Assembly (NCBI GenBank): GCA_012184525.1
Contig: WOFQ01000043.1
Coordinates: 124,001-188,000 of the forward strand
Reading direction: 5' to 3'
From: Xenoacremonium recifei
Taxonomy: Eukaryota > Ascomycota > Sordariomycetes > Hypocreales > Nectriaceae
DNA: 64,000 nt
This document shows positions 9,531-20,317 of the stretch, piece by piece. A program made the position numbers and the translations under genes. Numbering within the stretch: the stretch's first letter is position 1; every line of letters begins with the position of its first letter. A model generated the notes under the pieces. It searched no databases. It saw only the letters and a list, made by a program, of their open reading frames with translations, and had not been told where the DNA came from.

Positions 9531-12500
9531 ATGGATGGCCGTAGCCGAAGCCGGGAAGAACTGCTCAGGGTCGGGCAGAACGGCAGCGGAGCTCGAACCT
9601 CAGGTCGCCGGAAGACTCGTTCCAATGCTTGTAGCGTATTCCTTATTTCCCCAGATCCTTCGGCAAAGCTGACAATTACAATCAAGGCCACCGCTGCAAG
9701 ACCAAGAAGCTCAGATGTCACTATACTGGACAGACGCAACAGTGAGTGTGCCAAACTCCAACTGAAAGTGCTTTTGCTGATAAAGTAACAGCAAATGTCG
9801 TGCATGTGAAAAGGCGGATTCAGGTACAGTGCTATTTCGCTGTGATGCGAGGGAACACATGCTCAGTGATTTTTCCAGATTGCGTTTTTGATGTAACCCC
9901 AGATGGTGTTCCAAGGGGCTCATCATACATAATCTCTCTTGAAGAACAGATTTCTTCCTTGAGGAACGAGCTGCGTGAGGCTAGATTGGGGAACCAATCC
10001 AGAGATCGCCTTCCTCTAGAGGGTGGTCCTTCTGATGCTTCTGATAGTAGGCAACCAAAGGTACTCGGTTATGAAGAATAACCTGACTTGGAATGAATAG
10101 TACAGACCGCTATACCAAACTCCGGTAGCATTATAAGCGACAACCAGAGATCCGCCATGGATCGACTTCACGCCGAAAGCCATAGCGCAGCAACCTTCGG
10201 CTTTACAGAGGTATGTGAAACCCGACGGTTTCGTTATCTTGCGGTCCAATTCTAACCTTCATTAAAGATGGTTGACAGGTCAGCGAAAGAACACCCAATT
10301 CTAGTGTCGACTCACCCTGAAACTATACAGCCTTTTGCTTGCCCAGAAAACCAAGTCTCAGACCGAGTCCGATATCACCCCTTTCAATATGTTGCAAGCC
10401 GCACCTTCAATTTCCAGAGTCGAGACACCAAGTCCCTTACCATCGCTTCCGTCTGAAAGAGCTGCCGAACAATTGATAGAGGCGGCTTATCTCTATACGC
10501 AGGCCCGATATTGCATTGTCGACTGGGTTCGCGTTCGGGAATGGCACAAGCGGAGAGAATTGATCTGCTACGCCACCAGCGAAGACGATGTAGATTCCCA
10601 AACAGGCATGTATTATAGCTATGACCTTGGCATTGTTTGGTTTTGCTAAGCCCTTTAAGGAGCATTCTTCATTTGGATCGTCTACGCTATTGGGGCAAGG
10701 TTCTGCGGAAACCACGAGTACTCGTCCAGCGTGAGTTTCATACCTCTCGAAACCCATCGTCATTCGGCTCACTTCTATAGACATATTTTGCACGCGCTCG
10801 AGCCTATCTCTCTGCAGTTGTTTCTTTACAGAATTTGACCACCGTCCAAGCTCTTCTGACTCTGGTCCAATACTCCTTTCGAGCCACGGTGAGTAGCTCT
10901 GAGAGTGCATAGTCACATCACACTAATGTATTCAAGGGAGGACCGTCTGTGTGGTATTGGAAACTACTCGATGGCGACACCAGAGCGACACTAACTGATT
11001 CACAGGCATTTAATAGGAATTTGTCTACGGCTATGCATTGAGCTTAGCTACCATAGGAGTGCTACTGTTGGCAGAGACACGGATGACCCTTACGAAATCG
11101 AACTCCGAAAGCGTTTCTTCTGGTGTGTATACGCGTTCGATCGGTATGGAAACACCCCAGTTCTAGACTTCACATTCTAAACCTCGTTAATAGGGCGATA
11201 TCTTACATCTCAAAGCGACCCTTCGGCATCTCTGACGCGGACATAGATGTGCAGGTATAACTGTGAAACCTTGAGGTTGGGTCGTGATTCCAAACTCTGC
11301 TTACATCTGACAGTTTCCCCTCGACATCGATTTAACATGTATGAACAGCGAACTGCTTCGTACACTGCAGGGTCTACAGGCAAGCGGAACATTGACACCT
11401 CAAAACCAAGGAACAACAACTGTGAGCATAATCTCGAGGCCTTTCGGTTTTATATTCTGACGAGAGCTTAGATGAGTAGCGTATTGCATCAACTACGACT
11501 AGACCGGATACGATCAAGGATTATGTACGATTGCAGTCCAATACATTTCGTGACAAAACAGCTAAATTCTATTTCAGGACAATGTTTATGGCACCCAACG
11601 CAACGCCTCCGTCATCGGAACAAGCCTGGTTTCTGCTCGCCGAACTTGATGACTGGCGGCAACAGGCACCTCAGAAGCTACCCGCACCCTTTCCTCAACA
11701 TAGCCCTGAGAGAGTGCACGCGACCTGGCTTCAGGTAGCTTTGCTACTGCTACGTCTCGTGCTATCGCAACCCGTCACAGACCAAGAGTTACTACTTCGC
11801 TGTGCCACCCTGTCGGCCGAAGCTTGCGAGGTATGTCTTGACAATGCTGATATCTCAAGGGCTACTGTTATGTTAACCGTCCTGTGCCGCAGAATACCAA
11901 AGTTCTTAGTCTTAGCCCTCAGACACACACATCCCCCATCCAGGTCTATCATTGCTTCAATTGCGGGTTGGGCCTTCTACAATGCCTGGCCCTTCAACCT
12001 ACTATCCTTCCAACGCGAAAAACGATGCGTGCGATCATGGCATGCTCCAGCGCTTTAGCAATCTACACACGAACTTTGTCGACAGCTGCGGTTTTCCTGA
12101 ACCTATTCGAAATGCTCTCCGATAGGTTTCTCGGAGAAGACGAAAGTGTAGAGGAGCCCCAACAGCAGAATCTGGAACTGCAAACTATTTTGAAGGATAT
12201 CATCACGAGCACGCCAGCTGAGATGCCTGGGTGAGTCTCCATCCCTCTTTGCAGTTTCTTCCTCCAGTGCTAACCTCGAAGTCCAGCATATTAAAATCTC
12301 TGTCCGAGGGAAATCCCGATAAGCAGCAGAGAGAGATACAGCCAGGAGCCTACGCATCGCAGATCGTTGGTCAGCATACCGCAGTAAGTAACTCTTTAAA
12401 ACGAGCCATGCAGTCGAGTTCTCACTAAGCAATCCGCACGCTTACTTATAGGCTCTGGATTCTGCATCCATGCCGAATATGTTTCCTACCTCCATTGCCA

Positions 12501-12592
12501 GTGGCTTCACGGAGCCATTCGAAATGTTTTATGACATGACTTTGTTGTACGACTACAACACTCAAAATTGGGGACCGGGTAGAATTGGCTGA
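9531..12592 (+). CDS. Zn2Cys6 transcription factor with fungal-specific regulatory domain, 17 exons, 730 aa
   Basis: No single frame shows this gene, but splicing rebuilds it. Exons 1-4 together give CHRCKTKKLRC and, nine residues on, CRACEKADSDC: a CX2CX6C / CX2CX6C binuclear zinc cluster followed by a short coiled coil (SLEEQISSLRNEL). Exons 5-14 give the PF04082-type middle region: ERAAEQLIEAAYLY, GAFFIWIVYAIGARF, TTVQALLTLVQYS, HLIGICLRLCIEL, RKRFFWCVYAFDR and SKRPFGISDADIDV. Later exons give LLAELDDWRQQ and VYHCFNCGLGLLQC. Proposed introns: 9631-9686, 9742-9791, 9824-9878, 10061-10105, 10244-10304, 10606-10659 (GC-AG), 10731-10780, 10889-10936, 10954-11005, 11144-11193, 11255-11313, 11422-11471, 11525-11577, 11831-11892, 12231-12286 and 12384-12451. 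The exons sum to 731 codons with stop. The intron at 10244 has a weak donor and is the least certain. It probably regulates the lyase and oxidase next to it. Confidence 0.85.
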
Positions 12593-13075
12593 TTCAGATT
12601 ACCACTTATTGTCGATGTCTGCGCGGACCGATAGCTCAGCCAAAGGTTGCCCGACCTTTCTTTTTGGCATAATATCCGCCATAAGGTAACTAGGAGCAGT
12701 ACTCTGAACCTGCAATGAAAAGAGAGTTGAAATAATCTGTCCTCCAGGGATAGGACATCGTTTTGTAATACTCTGACATTAAAAAATAGGGTACTTCATA
12801 GTTAAGGCTGTTGAATAAGCCCTGAAACAAACAATAGGGCAAGGTGAACTATTAAAAGGTCATTCTATAGAGCTTAAAGATGCATATCCTCCTCATGTCG
12901 AAACTTCCAGCTTTTGCTTTCTGCTTTTACCCAGATCTAATCCGTAAGCGAATCCCCTATTCGTGTGTTCCTATTGTTCTGATTCCCAGACCAGAAGAAT
13001 TGCCGGAGGCCACCAGATTCTGAACTCATGTAATAGTTTAAAGACATCAAATCTTTAAAAGTCCAGGTATAGAGC
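12593..13075. other. Convergent 3' spacer
   Basis: This 483-base gap lies between the 3' ends of the 17-exon regulator and the RTA1-like gene. It is AT-rich with no coding frame, which is consistent with two 3' untranslated regions. Confidence 0.5.
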
Positions 13076-13977
13076 CTAGTATCTATGATTCCGATCCGAG
13101 ACACTCGTTGTCAACTCTACATTTGAGTCGTGTTTCTTCGTATCCTTGTTCAGCTTGCTGGGATACTTCCAATAAAATGCTACCATAGTGAAGATCATCA
13201 ACATGCCGTCAAGGACATAAATAACCCACTCGTGAGTTAGCAGGTAACCATTATCGCCCATCGCGTATTCGGCCGCTCGAACAATGTTGCGAATAATGAT
13301 GAGCGCTGACGTGACATATAGCATGACAAGAATGCTTTGCCACGGAACATCCCTGTAGCTATGCCCAAGGCCGCTCTTTTGAAACCGGATATTGAAGACA
13401 AGTGCAGTCAGGCCAAAGGCGGCAAAGGCAATAAGTTGAAAGACAAGACCGCCAACAATAACATTCTGTCCGGTTTTGGAGGAACTCGCTGAGTCACTCT
13501 GCACCAGAATACCAGCACCACCAGCCTGAATGAAGAAGCTGATGACATCGCAAGTGACAAAGACTCGTGTCAGCCATCGGGGTGGCACCATGCTGTACTG
13601 GGCACCGTCAACAGCCAGTACCACACGGCTGAGAGTCATATAAAGCGAGGCGGCGAAGAATACGGGGGCGAGGAGAAGGAAGACTGATTGTAAAATGTAT
13701 GGGATGAGCTCCCCGGTTTCGTTGTATGCCAGAGCTCGTCCAATGTATCCGATGACCTCAACTGCGAAGAGTTAGTAGACTACCTTTGGGATCGTGGGGG
13801 CCACTAACATATTCCTCCAATGACAAAGGGGATGCAGAACCAGAGACGATGCTTGAACATAAGAAATCCATGGAGACATGTCAAGAGAATAAAGATAACC
13901 ACGTAGACTATAGCCGCCGGGCGGTTTGGTATGTAGTGCCATAGAGCGTAGCCATTGTGAGTCTCGAGAGTCGGCAT
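13076..13977 (-). CDS. RTA1-like seven-helix membrane protein
   Basis: This fungal RTA1/RSB1 family protein is predicted to have seven membrane helices. Family members are linked to resistance to toxic lipids or drugs and to sphingoid-base export. Exon 1 reads GYALWHYIPNRPAAIVYVVIF, the family start. The middle exon gives EVIGYIGRAL and LLLAPVFFAASLYM. The long last exon has TRVFVTCDVISFFIQAGGAG, the family core, and a final helix before a lysine-rich tail. The start MPTLETHNGY at 13977 was chosen because earlier in-frame ATGs add a non-family extension. Introns lie near 13640-13760 and 13760-13810, and their exact ends were not fixed. The gene sits between two Zn2Cys6 genes. Confidence 0.85.
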
Positions 13978-14518
13978 AGCTGATAATCGTGTCGCAAGGC
14001 AGTGAGGGTATCGCGGTATCGCAGGCGGAAGGTCAGGCGAGAATAGACAACTGAAAGTGTTCAAGACAATAGAATGCCAGGTACTAGGGAGGGTGCTTGC
14101 TCCTCTTAAATGGGCATTGCGCACAAGGGCCTTAAGTCAGGAAGCGCTAGGACTCGGGTTGAAACCGAGGTCAATTTTTATCTCGTATGCAACCCGAGAA
14201 GCTACAGAGCAAGCGCAAGTTCGCGAGTCGATCCCTTCTCCTAGTCTCCAGAAAGCAGACCGAAAGTCTTATCTGGATCAATTCTCGTTCTAGTTACCAG
14301 TATTTCGCCGAGTCATTCTGTAAAAGGAAGATCGCTCGCTGGTTATGGTGACTCTCTATTTCAGCACTCTTGATATCACTATGAAAGGATATGCAATCTA
14401 GGAACAGGCCTTTGTTATCCGCTAAGCTTCCGTTACAAATATGACGTTACGCGGCAAAAACCGCTATGGAAACAACGGTTTCTATTCGGCGATTTCTCAC
14501 CTCTCTCTCGTCTCCTTC
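13978..14518. other. Spacer, RTA1 promoter side
   Basis: No gene was seen. It should hold the promoter of the minus-strand RTA1-like gene and the 3' end of the next minus-strand regulator. Confidence 0.4.
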
Positions 14519-15837
14519 TCAGCTCCTCGCCCGCCATCCCAATTCCTCGGTTGGCCAAATGATCCACATACGGTACTCTTCATCCAAACTGTCCCAGATC
14601 TCCTGCAACAGATGCGTTGGCCATCGTTGCATCCACCAACAACCGCTAAGAAACTTGAGCAACACACAGAAATGAGCAAAAATCACCAAGGCCACTGGGT
14701 CCCGTTCACTCAAAAGGACTCCAAATGACGAGTCCATTCTATAAAGCCAGGATTGAATCATTGACATCGAGGCCACGTAGGGGGGACTGCTTTCTGCGTT
14801 GATGTTAGGAGCTGCCGAGCTACTCCCGTTGGAAGAAATGCCAAGAATGGCGTAGAAACATTCTTCAAGATTGTCGATAGTCTGCTTGTAGATGGTTGCT
14901 GTCTGAGAGTCGCATGCTACACGGGAGACGGCGCGATGTAAGTTTGCCAGCTGTGAATGTTCTGCTGTGGATAGCCAGGATGAAGAGGTCAAAGCCTCGC
15001 TGCGTAGCCTCGTTGCTCGCTCTCGGCCGAGCTTGAACATTGGACCGAAAGGGCCGCAAGACAGTTCTTTCCACCAGGTGTCGTTGATGCTTCGAACGCC
15101 CCGTATGAGAAAGACCCATTCAGAGATGCAAGAGTTTGAGCCCAAGAAAAAGCTTCCCGGCTCTCGTGGTGCAGCCCAGGAATAATAGAAGGTTAAAGAA
15201 GCCGCGATAAATAAAGCAGAGCAATTGTCGGCCGAAGCAATTGGCAATGTTGAGGCTATTTCGCGGATGGCCACACCATGTTCCGACTGTGCCACTTCCA
15301 CGTAAAAGGCTTGCCTCTCTGGACAGCATACCGATAAGTGCAAAGCTGAGAGAGCAAAGATGCTATGCATGACGAATTGGTGAGTGAACCCCATCTTTGG
15401 CGCATTAATGCGCCAGATATTCTTGAGGATGGGGTCGGGAGACAGCGTTTGACTGGTTAATGTAGTGTAATTGTGCAAAAGCTCGAGATGAATCAATTCG
15501 AGACTCGTGATGGCCTCTGGAAAATGCCGAGGCGAACCGGTGTGGTTTATCGGGATTGAACTTGGAGACTGAGTTCTGCTGGTTGGCGATTCGCCGTGAG
15601 CTGGCCTCAATGCGACAGCCTGGGGAAAGTCGCAATCAACGCCATGGCGTTCGCAGTTGGCACACTTAGGTCGCTTCTCGTCGCACTAGGAACGTTAATG
15701 TGTGAGTAAAAGATGACGCGGATTCAACATGCCTTGATCTTGCGCCTCTTACAGACTCTACATCCAGTTCGGCTTTTGGTGTGTTTTCGGCGAGCTCGGA
15801 GGTCCTGGGCTGCTGGGATGGGCGACTGCTCTTCCAT
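14519..15837 (-). CDS. Zn2Cys6 transcription factor, 423 aa, with a GC-AG intron
   Basis: Exon 1 (15733-15837) starts MEEQSPIPAAQDLRARRKHTK, of which the last residues are the basic lead-in, and carries CRVCKRRKIK. Exon 2 (14519-15685) continues CDEKRPKCANCERHGVDC, giving a full CX2CX6CX6CX2CX6C zinc cluster across the junction. The intron between them (15686-15732 on this strand) begins GCATGT rather than GT and ends TAG, and no GT donor restores the motif. The rest has a loose fungal-specific regulatory domain (ELIHLELLHNYTTLTS, FVMHSIFALSALHLS), as in Upc2-like sterol-type regulators. The total is 424 codons with stop. A DNA-binding nuclear regulator is well supported. Its targets are unknown; the RTA1-like gene downstream is a candidate. 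Confidence 0.86.
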
Positions 15838-17360
15838 GTCAACTGTGCTGTAAAACAAATGTGAAAGCCTGAAGTTTTTGTGAGAGGGAGGCAATGCGAG
15901 ATATGCGAGACATACGAGATTTCAAGCTCGGATTGACTCGTATTCATTCGGATTTGGAACAGAGTTCCGAGTCGCTCCAGGTGGATCAACATTCCAGAAT
16001 CTAGCCAATTGAACGCTATTGAAGTCATTCATCAAACAGCTCGCCCCTCCACCTGATCGACTTACTCGCAAGAGCCGTTCCATGTCCACGCGGCCTTCGT
16101 AAACATCGGTCTCCATACCCTAGAGGAGCGTAATCATAAGACTGCCCATTACGTTCTGTATCTTTCCAACATCAACGACACCACCCATCATCGGTGAAAT
16201 TCCCACAAAACACCTGCAAGCCCGTGCCAAAAGCCATAATAAGGCTCCGCGACCTTGAAGAGGCATAGAGAAAGTAGTTTGTGATGAACATCATAGCTAA
16301 AGGCAGATACGTAAAGTTCGTAACACCCGTGATTTGGCAACAGCAAACACCATAGTCTTGACCACTTCCGATTTCCGTCGATTGCCCTCAAGGCCCTTAC
16401 TGCAGCTTTCGCTCTTTCATTGTGTTCTATCGTGCAGTTTCTATGATGGACTCGTTGGAATTGACAGTTCATGGTGTTTTCCCTCCTTGCGGAATTAAGC
16501 TTGCAGGGGTCTATCAACCGCCAAGCATGGTCAGCCCTATGGGGTACCAGCAAACCCGTCTACTCGGACATGGGAAATTCGGCAGACAGATCCGTCTCTG
16601 AAAACTCAGAGGAGGGGCTCCAGGAACTTAAATAGCATCCTTCACAGGATCCAGAGCGTGTCCAGGACTCCAGGAAAACAAGCATTCTCCTTACCCCCTA
16701 CGCACATGCAACTCAGTCCGCGGAGTCCGGCCCCATTTCCCCTTGTCGGAGAGGAGTAGCTCCGAAGGCTCGAGCAATTTCCGAACACGTGTTGGACGCT
16801 AAAAGGGCTGTTGGTTGGGCGTGCCATTGGGTTGTCAAATGGAGCAGCAAAATCATCGCCCCCAAGCCAGCCCCTTTCCAGGCTTGGCTTGATTCAAGTT
16901 TAGCACACAGACAGGTCTTGTGTGAAGGTTAAAAGGCTATTCCATCGCTTATTCGTGTGGCTGGGGAATTTGGGGACATGGCCAGAGCCGCCAAGGACTG
17001 CGGACCGAACCCTGCGCGTCCCGCCTGGCTCCATTGAGGCCACAAATAACAACTCCGTGGTACGAGTAGGATCCGCTTCCTGGGCTGAACGATGCCTTCT
17101 GGTGGAGGTGTCTCGCCTCGGCGCTTACTTGTATTACCTGGCGTCCACTGAGAGCCCCTGTCCTCAAGGATTCAGCCGCACAAGGAGCCCTACCGTTAAT
17201 GCCACGCGCTGCCCTGCTCTCTGACAGGTTTGTTTTCTTTCCTAACTAACTTCTTTAACTTTCAGGCACACCTCCTGGGTTCTGTGTAGCCTTGCTACTT
17301 TTCTTCTAACACTTCCACGGGCTGTCGCTCGGCCTGGCGTCGTTTCACACGTCTGCAGCA
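15838..17360. other. 1.5 kb spacer between divergent genes
   Basis: No convincing gene was found. A 121-codon minus-strand frame at 16188-16553 has no family features. The part 17226-17300 is pyrimidine-rich with CTAAC and TTCAG, which looks like a leader (possibly with a small intron) of the membrane protein at 17361. Confidence 0.4.
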
Positions 17361-18329
17361 ATGACAGCATCGAGCTCGATGTCGGCGACCACCCATGGGG
17401 TGGAGGTGAATGACGGTATCACGACGACATGGATTCCGTTGACCACAGCGTGGCCCTCAAGCTCGGGATGCGAAAGTTCCTTATGGCAGGTGGTGTCTAA
17501 TACGATCGCGGCATGGGATCCGGGATATGGCCTCACTGTCCAAAGTCCATTGAGCTGTCAACCCGCACAAGTTACGAGCTGGTGGGACGCAAACCATTTG
17601 TCCAGCCTAGATCTCAGCGCGACTCAGATAAGCCTCGGTCCCATAGAATGCCCAGCGGCCTACACTACCGCAACTACAAGCGTCAATGACAAAGGAAGCA
17701 CATTCGTTGCTTGTTGTCCCAGGTAAGATTGACAACTGGAGCAGTTCCTGAATCTCCCCTCTTTGCGCGACTAACAATGTCGCTACAGCTCATATTCCTA
17801 CATTGCGAGCCATAATGCCGGAGACACAGGCGAGTGTGCATCTGTCGCTGACGCTGGCGAAGTGATTCGCTGGGTCACGTCGGATACAGATGACTCGTCC
17901 TGGCGGACAACCAGCACCAAGTTGACCAACTCTACGTCCATTTGGGGGATCCAAGTAAACGGCTGGAACTTCCCCGCAACCGAAACAACGACAGCTTCGA
18001 CAGGCTCGACCGCCTCGACCGTGACAGCGACAGCGACAGCGACAGCGACGAGTCGGCCGAACAACACTGGACTGTCTTCAGGAGCGAAAGCTGGCATTGG
18101 CGTAGGCGTAAGCCTCGGCGTGATAGCCCTTGTTGTTGCTGGGGTATTTATACGGCGATACCTGATGAAGAAGGACCGGACGCGACGAAACGAACAACAT
18201 GAGTTGGCGGCAGAGGCTCGCGGGCAATATCGTGACACTGTACAGCCCGATCCATATGGTAACGTCCAGAAAGAGGGCCATGTTTCAGAACTACCAGGGG
18301 GCACGACGGAGGCATCTGAGTTGCCTTAA
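17361..18329 (+). CDS. Single-pass Ser/Thr-rich surface protein, 300 aa
   Basis: The ectodomain has spaced cysteines (GCESSLW, LSCQPAQ, IECPAAYT, VACCPSSY, GECASVA) and ends in a Thr/Ser/Ala-rich stalk with a (TA)n run. One membrane helix follows (AGIGVGVSLGVIALVVAGVFI), then a basic stop-transfer (RRYLMKKDRTRR) and a ~50-residue cytoplasmic tail. The layout resembles fungal wall-stress sensors of the Wsc/Mid2 type, but I recognise no WSC domain. One intron (17723-17788) joins in frame, and the total is 301 codons with stop. No clear N-terminal signal peptide is visible from the ATG at 17361, which is odd for this topology, so an earlier start or a missed 5' exon is possible. Confidence 0.75.
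18023..18046 (+). repeat. Four tandem GACAGC hexamers in the stalk
   Basis: Four exact copies of a hexamer encode alternating Thr-Ala in the stalk of the surface protein. They could vary in number between strains without breaking the frame. Confidence 0.85.
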
Positions 18330-18495
18330 AACTCATTCAAGCTTAGGAATTTAGGCATTGGCGGCGCATGGCGAATGTATTGCTTGGTCATTATAACACC
18401 GCGAAAAGACGACGAAACTTCCTTTCGCAGGTAAATACCTTCTCGAAGCCGAGAGGCTGTCTCAGGCTTCGGCTGCTGTTTAGATGCAGCGAATA

Positions 18496-19761
18496 TTACT
18501 TATTCCATCTTTCTAATCTATCTAACCCAAAGGTAATGCCCATAATTGCCTTTCCAAATCTGTCAACCTCCTCAGCCTTTGCATCAACGAAGAGTCTCTC
18601 AGTCTGCTCCCGATTCATAAAGCCTACATCTACTTCGGAACATAATTTCGCCCACTGACTTGCAGATTCAGCATCCCAGACTCCCTTCCGCGTCGTAACC
18701 ATGGTCCCCCCTAAGCAAGCGGCCCAACCTTGCTGGATCGTCAAATAGATGGTTTGTAGGCCCGTCGCGACGCTCCAGGTGCGTCGGACCGACTCGGCAA
18801 GGATCCATGCTTGCCACAGCGCACCCTCGTTGATTTCTATCAATGATGGTGGATGTAGGACGCGTTTACCACAATACCTCGTATTCTGGTTTGAATCGGG
18901 AGTCATAGGCAGCTGGAAGGCAGTCAAATCTGCAACTTTAGATGCCTGATCAAGCATGTCGTCTGCCCATTTAAAGAGAATAGGAATACGCTGCTCGGCA
19001 AGGTAACGGAGTCGAATATCAGTATCGAAAAGGCCCAACGTCTGGTATACTATAAGAGCGTGGACTTGGCTAAGACGATGGAATATATCGATGCGGTTAG
19101 AATCTGCAGAAAACCCTGCATTTGACTCATTATCCTGCAGAAGTTGGTCTGCGCGATCTATTAGGATTCGATAGATCATCTCCTCATTTGAAGATGACCG
19201 CGACATGAACGTGGATAGTGTAGTGTAAGCATCCTGTATGCATCTTGGAATATGATGTCGATAGAGTTCGCGATGAATAAAGGGATTACTGCCTTCGTGG
19301 ATCCACTGCAGCAGCCACTGTAGCACATCTTCGGGATATTGCCGCAGCACAGGGTTTGAAGATGTTGCCGTATGCATTTGAGAGATGTGATCTACCTTCC
19401 AGGTATCTGGCGACAAGAACCAAACGGTATGGGTATCGATGGTAGGTTGTTGGACCGGGATAGTTTGCGAAGGTATTTCGGATTCTAGATTATCCTGGGA
19501 AGGCCTCAAAATTTCTCCTTCGGTATCAGTAGGTGCTTCAGGCGAGTCTTCAGACGAGACTTCCGCAAAGAAGTCTTCTTTTTGCGGTTGATAGTTGAAG
19601 AAAGAAAGTGATCTTCGGGTAGGATAGTGGCAGACGACATTCTTGCTGTGACACCGGCCACAACGAGGAATTTCTCTTCCGCATTTCCGCTTCGCTCGGG
19701 CGCATGGGAGACAAGCTTTCTTATCCTGACTGCTGTTTCGAACCATATCAAAGAGTGGCAA
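18496..19761 (-). CDS. Zn2Cys6 transcription factor, 421 aa, single exon
   Basis: Residues ~17-44 hold CLPCARAKRKC and CGRCHSKNVVC, a CX2CX6CX6CX2CX6C zinc cluster near the N terminus. The remainder has no strong PF04082 signal, but YPEDVLQWLLQWIHEGSNPFIH and LYRHHIPRCIQDAYTT fit a regulator class often found beside fungal oxidoreductase genes. Residue M6 (19746) is an alternative start. The gene is divergent from the short-chain dehydrogenase at 20318 with 556 bases between start codons, so it may control that gene and the monooxygenase beyond it (inference). Confidence 0.85.
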   Translation of the reverse strand: MPLFDMVRNSSQDKKACLPCARAKRKCGREIPRCGRCHSKNVVCHYPTRRSLSFFNYQPQKEDFFAEVSSEDSPEAPTDTEGEILRPSQDNLESEIPSQTIPVQQPTIDTHTVWFLSPDTWKVDHISQMHTATSSNPVLRQYPEDVLQWLLQWIHEGSNPFIHRELYRHHIPRCIQDAYTTLSTFMSRSSSNEEMIYRILIDRADQLLQDNESNAGFSADSNRIDIFHRLSQVHALIVYQTLGLFDTDIRLRYLAEQRIPILFKWADDMLDQASKVADLTAFQLPMTPDSNQNTRYCGKRVLHPPSLIEINEGALWQAWILAESVRRTWSVATGLQTIYLTIQQGWAACLGGTMVTTRKGVWDAESASQWAKLCSEVDVGFMNREQTERLFVDAKAEEVDRFGKAIMGITFGLDRLERWNK

Positions 19762-20317
19762 TGAAGTGCTCTTGGAGCAGAATTGGGAGCCGCAACATCG
19801 CCCTGACCTTGTATCGCCAAGGATTTGTCAGCCCTAACGTTACCGGCAGATTGGGGACAGGACTCCTTGGATCAGAATCCGCGGACAGCCTTTCCTTAGA
19901 CGGAAATTCTCTGCCATGAAACCACAGCCCAATTGCAATCTTTGCGGGAAACGAAGTGGAACAATTGCGGGCGCTAGGCACTAAATCAGCACATCTGTCC
20001 GCACCTCCAGCCGCTTCTGCGGAACACTCAGACGGGATGCGGGCCTTGTTGAATTCGATGCGTTGAACTTCAGTAACGTTGACTTCAAGACTGATCAACT
20101 TGGGTACGAGCACTTCCGCTCAGAAAACGGCGTGGGTCATTCCGCAACTCGCAATTAATAATACCACTGTTCAATTTTACCGAGGAATACTTCTTTGGTA
20201 GATATAAAGAATGGATAAAGATCATTTTTTTTCTGGACAGAGGAAACCGGCAACAATCAAGAACTACAATATTCACATCATTTCTCTATATCCTTAAGCA
20301 TACGCCATTATCTCACA
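19762..20317. promoter_or_regulatory. Divergent spacer, regulator and dehydrogenase
   Basis: This region contains both promoters. A frame on its minus strand (19748-20113) lacks family features. No operator was identified. Confidence 0.45.

Noticed and set aside
16188..16553. 121-codon minus-strand frame
   Set aside because: It has no domain or signal peptide and no plausible partner exons.
17226..17300. Definite 5' leader intron of the surface-protein gene
   Set aside because: CTAAC and TTCAG are present, but the possible donor gives an intron under 40 bases, which is too short to claim.
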